Below are positions 23,001 to 32,642 of a stretch of 52,886 nt of DNA, piece by piece. Made by a program: the position numbers and the translations under genes. Source of the stretch: Dinochytrium kinnereticum. Lineage: Eukaryota > Chytridiomycota > Chytridiomycetes > Chytridiales > Chytridiaceae. Below the pieces are notes generated by a model, which did not search any database, had not been told where the DNA came from, and worked only from the letters and a program-made list of their open reading frames with translations. The stretch lies in NCBI GenBank assembly GCA_027604005.1, contig JADGJT010000116.1, positions 7,078 to 59,963 of the forward strand. Direction: 5' to 3'. The first letter of the stretch is position 1; the number at the start of each line of letters is the position of its first letter.

Positions 23001-25763
23001 CGTGCAAGTACGATTGTTTCAACCCTTATTGAAATCGCTAGTGGTGAGGAATATGGCAAGGCCCCTGGGACCGATGAAACCGTTCGAGCGCGAATGCAGT
23101 CATGTGCTTTGAATCTCATACGAATTGTAATTCAAACGCAGCCTGGTCTCGGAACCCTCTTCTTGCATAAAGAAGAGGGTAGTTTACTAGGTAACAGCTT
23201 GGCTCAGTCGTCGGAGGAAGTAGACTCTCCCGGTCTATGGTCGCAGTCGGCCAAAACAATTCTAGATGTTGTCGTGGAGATCATTGACCAGTGGAAGTCG
23301 ACAGTTCAGGAGCGATGTGCAGTACTTCTTTCATCGGTGGCACTATTGGAAACTCTATGGTCCGTCGCACCGGAGCACCAGATAGCCCTAGAGCGTATTC
23401 GAGGAAGCGACACATTTTGGGCGAGTATTGAAAGCCTCTTATCTTTTGATGCTACGCCAGAAAATGACTCAGCATCAAGCCAGATATGCTCGATTTTAAA
23501 GATCAAAGTCTCTCTTTTCCGAATTGTTGCGTATGAGATCTACTATAAAACTGGCCGATTACATAAAGGCAATTCCTTAGAAAAGGGGGAGGCTTCAACA
23601 CTTCTTGCTTTAACGGCTCGGCTGCTTGAAGAGCCGTCCATGAAGCGTATAGCAAAAGAAAGCTGCCTCGGTAGTGTCTCTTTTCACGATTACGGGGATG
23701 TGAACATCGCTTGTAGGGCAGTTTTCGGCTTCACTATTGACAAACTACTATCGAGCCGTTGGCACGAAATTTTCGATGTCACTGTATCTGAAGATTGCCA
23801 CGTTTACAATACGGAATTTATTAGACGTAAACTTAAGGAGAATCCTGATTGCTCTGAACTCCGCTTTCTCTATGATCGTGTGAGAGCGTTCAACCTTGCG
23901 CACTCTTTGGCTGAATCACGCCTCAAGCTTACAGCGGGTCTTTGCCTCTTTTTGAACGCCTTCTCTCATAGATTTAGTCCGTTCATAACTAAGGGACTGG
24001 AAAAGAACAGCAAAACTTTCAGCCGGCGGAAAGCCCTTCATGTTGTATCCATTCTTTTTGATAGTCTGGCTATTACATCTGGCACAAGCATGCTTCATAT
24101 TAGCTTCTTCTCTGAGATGTCTTCGAGCATAACCTGCCTCTTGAAGTTCTTATTTTCTGATGGAGCTGGCGAGACTTCTTCCGAGCTGGACGATGACTTA
24201 CTACAGGCTGTTCTCCGTTTTCTTACCTTGCTCTTAGAGAGCATGCGCGGGGATGCGTTGACTTCGGTAAATCTAACTGAGACGATAGCGGGCATCATGA
24301 GCAATTTCTGTGCTGGCCTATTGCTCCTTCTGGGATACCTCTTGAAACATAGCGATGCTTTGACTGCCCCAAAGAACAAGGCAAAGGCTAACCAGTTCTT
24401 GCAAACGTTATTCCCAGAAATTTGCATGATGCTGTCAAATTTATTAAGCAAGGAATCGGCTTCGCTGGGCTCGTCTCTGCATTTGTCTCTAGTATCGGTG
24501 CTAACGGATGCACTGCGCCTTTCCTTTCGAATGAACGATGAAAAGGATATCCAATGGCTGCCGAGCTTTATCGAGTCGAAAGTTTTGATACTTCTCTTGA
24601 AAATGGTTGCAGACTTATCTCCTGCGAGTGACGAAGGGCATTCGAAGGCGGAGCCTTCCCTTGCAAGAACTCCATTGCAGCTAATACTTTTGATCGCCTC
24701 CATTCCTGATGCTGCCGATAACCTTATCGATTCGGGTTTAATTGCATACTTCTCCTCGCTTTCCATCAGTGAAGATCTTACCAATGGCGTACTTCCTAGC
24801 AGGGTGGGTGGGAATCGCCCTAGTGGTCACCCAGTCTGGTGCTTGATGCTTTCCACCATATCGGAGGCACTTTTGAGCGGAAGGAAACCTTCCTTCATTG
24901 ACGCATGTATCGGCTTGATAAAGACATATTGGAAGCAGATTGAAAGATGCCTAGAGCTTTGCCTTGAGGAAGACGTTTCCTATGGGGGGTTGGAAGAGCT
25001 TGTAAGGATAACACAGCTTTCTTACAGCCTGACAGTGGCTATGGCAAGGAGCAACGCCGTGCATGACGAGGCTGACTTCCTCAACTTCTTCCATGAAAGC
25101 TGCGTGCGTCTTCTTGACTCTATCGTATTTCTTCTCAACCATCCTGCCACTCTTCAACAAAGAATAGTGCATATTGAGAAGGATCGGAATGCTATGGAGG
25201 TAGCAGTCGATAACGCGGCAGGTTCTTCTGGGAATGTTGACGAATGTGAAATGCAATTATTTGCGGCTTGTAAGGAATTTTATATTGATTATTCTTACGA
25301 ACTTACTAACATATTGACCATTTTTTCGTTCACAGTGCGCAACGTTGTATCTTCAATTTGCCTATTCTCGAATCTCGAGCAAGCTCTTATCCATCGATCT
25401 TTTGGCATAGCCGAATATTACCTGCCATCGCCGGTGCATCAATCTGTTCTATTGGAATGTCTCTCCTACGTTAGTGATCTGATGAAGCGGGTTGAGAAGC
25501 CTCGAGCATCTGAGCCCAATGGGCCTAAAACCTTCCCTTCCCCATGGAACATGGCACTGGTATCGACTCAAACTCTTGCCATTATCGCTGTGCAAAGCAA
25601 GGCGTCATCGGGTGATAGGAGAGAGCTCACAGAATTGGTGCAGCAAGTAATTACGGGACTTGGGAATCTTAAAAACCTGGGGGATGAAGGATCTATTGTG
25701 GCAAAACAAGCTATACAAGAAGTTCGGGATATCGAGAGGTTTTTTGTGGGGAATATCAAATAA
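20013..25763 (+). CDS. NUP188: Nuclear pore scaffold nucleoporin NUP188
   Basis: Exons 20013-20024 (tentative), 20072-20192, 20238-20491 and 20553-25763 give about 1865 residues. It is an all-helical, solenoid-type protein without enzyme motifs. The N-terminal region follows the Nup188 pattern: RRLIYDAICEG, HGDSWAKGLDWFKP, LSQYVQLDELQCYQ, HYFEE-like segment, then WARQYLLEQKALLNLIFVMH and a VFNDTRFG segment matching the animal KMFKEQGFG region. The length fits Nup188 (about 1750) better than the Nup192/Nup205 group (about 2000). Nup188 is part of the inner ring scaffold of the pore. The final exon of 5.2 kb is unbroken, unlike all neighbours. The tiny first exon is the weakest part; the N-terminus could differ by a few residues. 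Confidence 0.85.
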
Positions 25764-25770
25764 GTTATCG

Positions 25771-26487
25771 CTACAAAGTGTTCGTTTCAACTTCCAACAT
25801 CTCACAAGCAATGTCAACACGAAGGCATTGATCGACCAAATGAGCCCATCTGGTTTCCAAAGCGCTAAGCGTGAAACCCACCCTTATCTATTTTTCATGT
25901 TAATAATGCCACCGTTTTCAATAAAAAGCAAATGTAAGAGAATAGGAAAGCATAGATTGTATATCACCTGGTCCGTCTTTCTATCTTTGTTAATCTCCAA
26001 CAGGGCTTGTTTTTGCACTTCCAATTCCTGCTGCAGCTTACTTATCAAAGAATCCAAATGATGATTATGCAGACGCCATGCATTCGATCCGAACTTATTC
26101 ATTAGTTCAAGATTCAGCATCTGGTTGTGCTTATGCTCCAATTGAGCTAATGCATTGTCGACGGCCTTGCCCCAGTTAACACTAGGATTTTCCATAGATG
26201 TCCCTTTTGGAGGTTCTAGTCGAAATCTCGCCGTATCGATGGCTACTAAACTCTCGCCTCTGGCTACTCGAGCCAGTTCTTGCTGGAGCAAATCGTCGGC
26301 CTGAAAGCAAGGCATGTTTGAGAATTCGTAGAACATAAATCGGCAATATCCATACAGCAAACAACGAATAATCGTCCGCATCGATAGCTGGCGGCTTTCC
26401 AGCGGCCATTTCCTGCTTTATGGCTTCATCGACGAACTGCTTGTATCGTTCATCGTTCAACTCGTGGTCGATATAAGGAAGTGCCAT
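25771..26487 (-). CDS. SPF27: Pre-mRNA splicing factor SPF27 (BCAS2/Cwf7)
   Basis: Three exons on the reverse strand, 26356-26487, 25968-26300 and 25771-25887, encode 193 residues. Family blocks include LPYIDHELND at the start, KPPAIDADDYSLF, DDLLQQELARVARGE, then NALAQLEHKHNQMLNLELM, YGSNAWRLHN-like (FGSNAWRLHN), and a C-terminal coiled coil ending ALETRWAHLVDQCLRVDIACEML. SPF27 is a core subunit of the Prp19 (NineTeen) complex, where it holds Cdc5 and Prp19 helices together in the activated spliceosome. The start codon lies 41 bases from that of the divergent bL33m gene, and the stop lies 7 bases from the NUP188 stop on the opposite strand. Confidence 0.92.
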
Positions 26488-26528
26488 CCTTTTAACTACA
26501 AAAATTCGAGTTGTACGAAAGCAGCAGC
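26488..26528. promoter_or_regulatory. 41-base bidirectional start region (SPF27 / bL33m)
   Basis: The start codons of SPF27 (-) and bL33m (+) are separated by only these bases. Transcription of one or both genes must therefore begin inside this stretch or inside the opposite coding region. No TATA-like element is visible. Confidence 0.7.
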
Positions 26529-26795
26529 ATGTCGAAAAAAGCGAAAGCAAGGTAAGGCCATCTCCCATCCCCAGACTGACAACATTGCAAGAACGATTGT
26601 TGCCCGACTGATAAGCTCAGCGGGTACAGGATTCTTCTACACAACCTCCCGGCGACGAGCTGTTCCCAAGCTCTCTTTAATGAAGTATGATCCGATAGGT
26701 AACTGATGGTCTTTCGATTCTTCCACTTCTCCATCGTCTCACGATGTCATTATCCAGTCAACAAGCATGTATTATTTATTGAGGGGAAGAAATAA
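26529..26795 (+). CDS. MRPL39/bL33m: Mitochondrial ribosomal protein bL33m
   Basis: Three small exons, 26529-26551, 26592-26698 and 26758-26795, join in phase to 55 residues, the normal length of bacterial-type L33. The sequence matches the family throughout: MSKKAKARTIVARLISSAGT, GFFYTTSRRR, KLSLMKYDPI and a terminal VNKHVLFIEGKK. It is a component of the large subunit of the mitochondrial ribosome near the E site. The zinc-binding cysteines found in some bacterial L33 proteins are absent, as in other mitochondrial forms. The gene is too short and too split to be seen as a long open frame. It is packed between SPF27 (41 bases upstream, divergent) and MET2 (17 bases downstream, convergent). 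Confidence 0.93.
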
Positions 26796-26812
26796 GGTGT
26801 ATTAAACCTCGG

Positions 26813-28441
26813 CTACCACATGAGAGCATCCGGCCCTTCGGATTCACCAAAAGTGCTCTTCTTGGCTTCCATGGGCAAGTCGGAGCGAATGTCGCCTATT
26901 AGATGGGGAGTTTTGGATTGGATGAATGCTGTGAGGTGCTTGTTCATTTGCTCGAATTCCAAAAGGAATCCATCGTGACCTTCGAATGAATGAATAATGA
27001 TTATCTCAGCGTTGGGAATCTGTTGCTCAATTAGATTTGCTGTGCGCGCCATGATCATCTAACCTGCTCAGATAGCTCGTACTGCTCAGAGAGAGTAAAC
27101 AGACCATCCGTTTCTATCCCTGCAAATTTCAATAATATCTCTAGGAGGCCCCTTACCTATGACTAGAGTGGGCTGCTCGATGCTTGCCAACGCCTCTTCA
27201 TACGTTCCACGTTCAAGCGAGATATCGTGACAGTCCATCTTCCTTGTAAGAGCAATGTAACAATTCGCATCGAATCGCTTGATGAACTTATCCCCCTGAT
27301 ACCGAAGATAGCTCTGGGCAGAAAAGACATTCGGGGCCTTATCCAAGGTGCTCGTTGAGGAAGTAGGGCTTCTTTCGCCCTTACCATAGTGGAGGCGAAG
27401 CTTATTGCCCTCATTATGGAGCAAGGCTTGCTGCTGAGGAGAGGCAGTGTCCGATAAAGGCTTTGTTGGGACGGTGTTTCTGCCGAACCTCGTCTCAAAA
27501 GAGTTTCGGGACCGATATGTCAACAATGCGGACATCCTTGCCGCTGCCAATCCTTGATTAGGGGGCTAGTTCATCAGTTCAGTTTTCATTTCAAATCCTT
27601 ACTTTATCGTCTGAATAGTAGCCATCGCCTGTTGTTGAAGGAAATCATTTAAAGGGAATTTATCAAGATGAGACCAACCATAGTTTGGATCACTGTAGAT
27701 ACTCTGCCTCTGCGCCTTAGAACATGGTTTAGGGTGTTTGTTCGTTGTCGACATTTTGCAATACCTCACCCCAGCTGATGCCCCAAGCAGAATGCCGCCC
27801 TGCAGTGGCGATCGGTATAATGTGCTTGGCATACTTGCTACCAAAGAAGGCCCATTCCAGCACCTAAAAGCTAATCAATATCGCATGGCGGATATACGCT
27901 GTTCAAACCTGCATCCCGCCCATGGACCCCCCGATTACGTATTGCACCTCGTTAACACCAAGCGAATCCAAAATCATCTTATGAGCTCTATCATACATCA
28001 GATTAAACAGCCAGCTAATGACGCCTCACCTAACGTCGTCTCGAATGGTCATCAATGGGAACTCGGGTCCATAGAGTTTACCCGTTTCGGGGTTCACGGT
28101 CACAGGAGAGAAGCTGCCATAAGGAGAACCAAACACGTTTCCGCAGAAAATGAAAAACACGCTTGGGTCGAATGCTCTCCCTGGTCCAAGTAGAGGGCCC
28201 CACCTAGGCATTCCATGGCTCAGCATGCAAGCAAGCGGATGAAGGCCACCCACCAGTCCTCAACATCTGCAGACCCAGATAGCGCATGGCAAATGACCAT
28301 GCAGTTCGTTCCCTGGCTGTTCAGCGTCCCCCATGTCTTGTAGGCCACGGGAACCTTTTTGATCTTGATTCCGGACACTGTTTCAAAGTCATCCAGCACA
28401 GAGATCTTCTGATTGTTGACGAGGTCCACGAGTTTGCTCAT
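26813..28441 (-). CDS. MET2: Homoserine O-acetyltransferase (MET2)
   Basis: The reverse strand starts at 28441 and ends DALMW at 26813, with about eight exons. Checked exons are 28254-28441, 28030-28203 and 27909-27987; others follow conserved text through NYGDGYYSDDK and PPNQGLAAARM. This alpha/beta hydrolase acetylates homoserine with acetyl-CoA in methionine synthesis. The oxyanion segment NCMVICHALSGSADVEDWW, the nucleophile elbow GGSMGGMQ (Ser), the catalytic Asp in IETDGLFTL and the catalytic His in SFEGHDGFLLE are all present, so the enzyme should be active. The 5' end faces the axonemal-like gene across 214 bases. The 3' end lies 17 bases from bL33m. Confidence 0.95.
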
Positions 28442-28655
28442 TTTTTGGGATGATTGGGAACAAAACTACTGTACGGGTATTCAGACAATCAACTCAACAA
28501 TGACTTGCTCGACAAACCGGCAACGCTAAAATAAAAAGTACATTTGCATACAAAGGGCCTTAGTTAAGCTGCTTCATAACTCCTTCTTCACCTCGCCTCT
28601 TCGCGACCGCTGATAACCTTCACTTGAACGCACCTTCTGCTCGCCACACCGCCAA

Positions 28656-29593
28656 ATGTACATTCCAATTAAGATCGAGAAGGAGCAGGCCGAGGATTCC
28701 GTTCATTCAAATGCCCAACGCAGACACTATCTTGACAACGCAAGCAGGTTAGCTTCATTATTGGTCTTTCCCCAGAATCGTAATAGCCTATTCCCGTAGT
28801 GAGCGGCAATCTCGCATGCTGAAAGAGGATCTTTCCGGGTCCCCTACGGAGCCTTCGACCTATGAGATGGACTTTACGAGCAAGAAGGACTTCCCGAATG
28901 TTGGAGAACCTCGGTACATAAGGCCAAAGCTGGAGCCAAATGCTTCGTTGAAACAGGTATTTTTGAGTGATGTGGAGTAAAAGACTGAAGCCGCTCTTCG
29001 AGAAGCTTAACAGCGCCAAAGTCCCATCACAGGGGGATGTTGATAAGTTCCTTTACGTCTCGCTCTATCAATCAAGCTTCAACAAAGATAAGCCGTCAAG
29101 TAAGGACTAGCCATTCTTGCATGCGGGGAATAGTGATTAACACCGCGAATGAACAATAGACGTGCCATCCAAGATCCCTCACTCCGCCGTGCACGCGGCT
29201 GGGACCGTTCCATCCTTGTACCAGGACTCCTACGTAAATCCTCTGGAGTGTGTAAACGAGAGGAAGCTTCTGGACAATAACAAGGGAATGCGACAGACAT
29301 ATATGCGAGAGGCTTCAGGTTTGTAATATGAAACCGATTTGGCGAACCGTTGATCATATATGAAGGACGGGGAGTTGCTGCCTTGATGCACCTCATCGAA
29401 ACACCACTTCCAGCGACTTCATACAAATCCGACTTTGACGCAAACCATCCCATCGTGGAGAAGGATGCACCTCCATCGTTCTCTTCGGCCTCACACCCTC
29501 TCGCCACTCGACAGGTGAACATTCATTTTTTAAGTTCCTCATTTTTATGCCGTGTAGATTGTGGCCAAAGCATTCAAATACCGCAGATATTGA
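28656..29593 (+). CDS. Hypothetical 228-residue protein, possibly axonemal
   Basis: Six exons fit in phase: 28656-28747, 28800-28956, 29006-29099, 29160-29318, 29366-29514 and 29558-29593. The product has no membrane segment and little predicted globular character. It is rich in Ser, Pro, Asn, Tyr and charged residues. Two segments resemble each other, TYEMDFTSKKDFP and TSYKSDFDANHP, and it ends KAFKYRRY. Tyr-x-x-Asp-Phe elements of this kind occur in small microtubule-associated and microtubule-inner proteins of flagella (SAXO/TEX-type), which is why I suggest an axonemal role. I cannot name the family. If right, the organism has a flagellated stage. The gene structure itself is well supported, since five introns all preserve phase. 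Confidence 0.65.
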
Positions 29594-29745
29594 TGATAAC
29601 CACCGAGTCTATCCAGCAATGTACCACCCAAGAACAACTCATTTCACTAGCACAAACACTGGGCCTTTCAAAGCCCTCTCTATATTTATTCCAAATTTTG
29701 GACAACAGTCGAGAAAAAAAAAAACCAGCTGGGGGGTATAACGGA

Positions 29746-32460
29746 TCAGCGAGGGTTGGCACGCTTTCCTTGCCGTGCCTGTGGGGCCATAACCTTTCGC
29801 TTGATCTAAACAGGCAATTAGAAAGCAAGTCAATACATTCTAGACAATCAAAATATAAAAGCATACCGAATCCACCAGCCCACGAAGTTGATCTTGGCTT
29901 GAGGCCTCTTTCTGGACCTCCTCCCTTTTCTGACGTCCTTTCGAGTCGATCTTTCTCTTTTCGGCCAGAAGAGTCTCCATGGCTTTCGTTTTCTTGAAGC
30001 TATTATTCAGGGGACACAAAAAAAGAAAAAGAAGAGAAGAAAGAAACACATTAGCAGAGATCCCACAATCCAGATACTTGCTTTGGATTTGTAGGGTCGA
30101 TAGCGTATTGGTGGGATGTGAGGGCCTGAGCGAAACGAGGGTCTTTCGTGTTGATAGAAAAATCGTCCTGAGTGCTTTCCAGCACCTCGGCGTGCTTTCT
30201 CTTCTTTTTACTGTTCTGCTTCTCTTGCTTCAGAATTTCTATAAATGAAATTTGATCAGATATTGGTGAGAGGGAAAGTGTTTATGCCCACGTTTCATGT
30301 CAAAGTGGCGTGACTGAGTATTGTTCTCGTCCATCATGATAAGCTCAAGCTTGGCCTTTGCCTTTGCCTGCTCGGCGGCCGCAGTCGCCTTGGATTTTTT
30401 TTTAGTTTCTGCATCGAAAACTGCATTAGTATGAAATGCATGCAATCAGACCACCAACGCACCTTTTGTTGTGCCAGTTTCGAAAAAGTCGTCTTCGGGG
30501 ACTAACGAAAAGAAGAAAGAAGGGAAAAAAAAAAAAGAAAGCAAAACATCAGTGAACGTCTCAAGGGAATTATATCCACCTTCTCCTGACTCCTCAAGCT
30601 TCTGGCGCTTTCTCTCAGCAGCCTTTTCCTTACGCTTTTCCCTCCGCATTCTCATCTGAGCCTCAAACACTGTCTCTGTTTTCTCTCTCTGAATATATAC
30701 AAAAAAACAAAACAAAAAAACAATAATGGTAAATATTCTGGGGGTGTTAAAACATGAATAATACCTTCTTGGTAGCAACTGTGTCTGCCACAGCCTCGCT
30801 CAATCCTGGCGTGAAGGTGATCTCCATATCAACATCGTCGTCCCGGTCCTTCTTCTTTTTCTTTGGCCTCTCATATCCCTCGTCCTCACCACCATTAAGC
30901 AAGAGATTTTTGTACTGCTGAACGCGCTCCTCGTCTTCCTCATCGCTCTCATCCGATGATGACGCAAGATAAGACTTAAAGTCCATATCCTTAAGATCTT
31001 CTTTTGTAAATTTCCGCCTGGTGACTCGAACACGTTCGGGATCATCTTCATCCCACGTCAACTTGACTCGCGAATGCTGGAGAGCCTAATAATGCAAAGT
31101 TAACTCACATGTGCCAAAAAAAAGAAAAAGAAAAGCCTACATTGGTGGTGAAGTCGGCGGGGATGTATGAAGAAGGGGGTTGAGTGATTTTTTCTCTAGA
31201 TATAAAATGATAGGATTAGAACATCGTGAGAGGCTTAAAAAAAAAAAAAAAGCCGGAGGCACTACGACCATACCTGGGCTCATTTTCGAACTCCACATCA
31301 TCTGGGATGTACCGCAGGTCAAAGTAATTTGCGCTCTTCTCAAACTCCGCACCGTCACATCCCTCAACAATAGCCGAGGCAGTTCCAACAGAATCGCATT
31401 CAATGACTGCATAGTAATACCTTTGACCGCATTGTTAAATTCAAAGGAGCAATTCAAACTTGAGACGAAAGGCCCATAAAAAACCCACCTCAGCCTTTCA
31501 AGCTGATACTTTCTCAGCCGCCTTTCATCAAAATCAGTCTGATCTTGATCATAAAAAATGGGTTTGTTGATGTCATCATCCGCTTTAAAGATGTCAGTCG
31601 GCGGGCCCTCGCGTTCCTCCTTCTCAAGTCGTCCCTTTCCAAAATCCGACGGGATGATCGCGATCGAACGAATCTGCCCATTCTTTGGCTTGAAAGATTC
31701 AAACGCTTTCCACAAATCAGATGCCTGAGTCAAAGTTTAGTGAGCATCGTGGAGGTGGTTTGAACCTTCAAGTTGTCCCAGTCCAAGTTGACGGCAGCAA
31801 ATCGTTTTGCTGGGGGTCCACGCTCCACCTAAGTGTTCCGATGAGTTAATGCTTTGGAAAGCGCGGTTGAAATATTCACCTGTTCTTCCTCCTCTTCCTC
31901 GGCATCATCATCAGGGTCATCAGCAAGATCCATGTCCTCTTCATCTTCATCAGAAGATTCCACAAGAACTTCTCCTCGAATAAGCCTGGAACCTTCCATC
32001 TCATCTTCTTCGTCCTCTTCCTCCTCATCCTCCTTAAGAGCTGATTCATCCACCTCCTCATCGCTTTTGGCCATATCTTCATCCTCCTCGTCCCCTACAG
32101 TAGGCCCCTCCTCTTCGTCCTCATCAGCAAACTCCTTGGCTTTCATTGAAAACCTATCATCCTTCTCCTCCCTCCCCTCCATACGGTAATACCGCTTCAT
32201 ATCCGAAGAACTCGACGCCTTGACTTTACGGCCATAGCGATCCCTTGCTGTATGCAATGCATCATGTCAGCACCTGATGGATGGAGAAGGTATCGGAGTG
32301 TCCAGAGGAAAGAAACTCAACTGGAGGTTCCAAAGTCCTTTGAGTCAAAGATCGCCTGGAAACGAGGGTCGATGACGACCTTGTTTGAGTTCTTCTTTGG
32401 CCGGACAAACCGGGGATCCCTCTTGAGGATGGCGAATCGCTCGTCATCATCGTCAGCCAT
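29746..32460 (-). CDS. ESF1: Pre-rRNA processing protein ESF1
   Basis: Reverse-strand gene from the ATG at 32460 (MADDDDERFAILKRDPRF) to a TGA at 29746. The order of conserved parts matches Esf1: N-terminal DPRFQAIFDSKDF, a very acidic central region, then RLAVVNLDW-type element (FAAVNLDWDNLK), the RRM-like piece with SIAIIPSDFGK and YYYAVIECDS, DLRYIPDDVEFENEP, RVKLTWDEDDPER, and the C-terminal block DDFSINTKDPRFAQAL..YAIDPTNPKF followed by basic KRK sequence. The terminal exon adds IKRKVMAPQARQGKRANPR after an intron. Esf1 is a nucleolar protein needed for early 18S rRNA maturation with U3 snoRNP. Introns are A- and T-rich with homopolymer runs. Confidence 0.92.
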
Positions 32461-32642
32461 GACAGTCAGTGCTTTTTTAATTTTTTTTTTTTATTTTTTT
32501 TTTTGCTTTTCTGAAATCGGTTTGCCGCAGCAGTTTGTCTTGTGCCTCCAAACAATCTCAAAGAACAACATAACGGGTATGGGCAAACCCCCCCCCCCCC
32601 CACAAAAGCATCAGTTTTTACTTTATCAGTTTATCGCAGGAA

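Noticed and set aside
24095..24784. 229-codon minus-strand open frame
   Set aside because: It lies wholly inside the NUP188 exon and has no motif; an antisense shadow.
31854..32189. Poly-serine open frame on the plus strand
   Set aside because: It is the antisense of the acidic Glu/Asp-rich region of ESF1.
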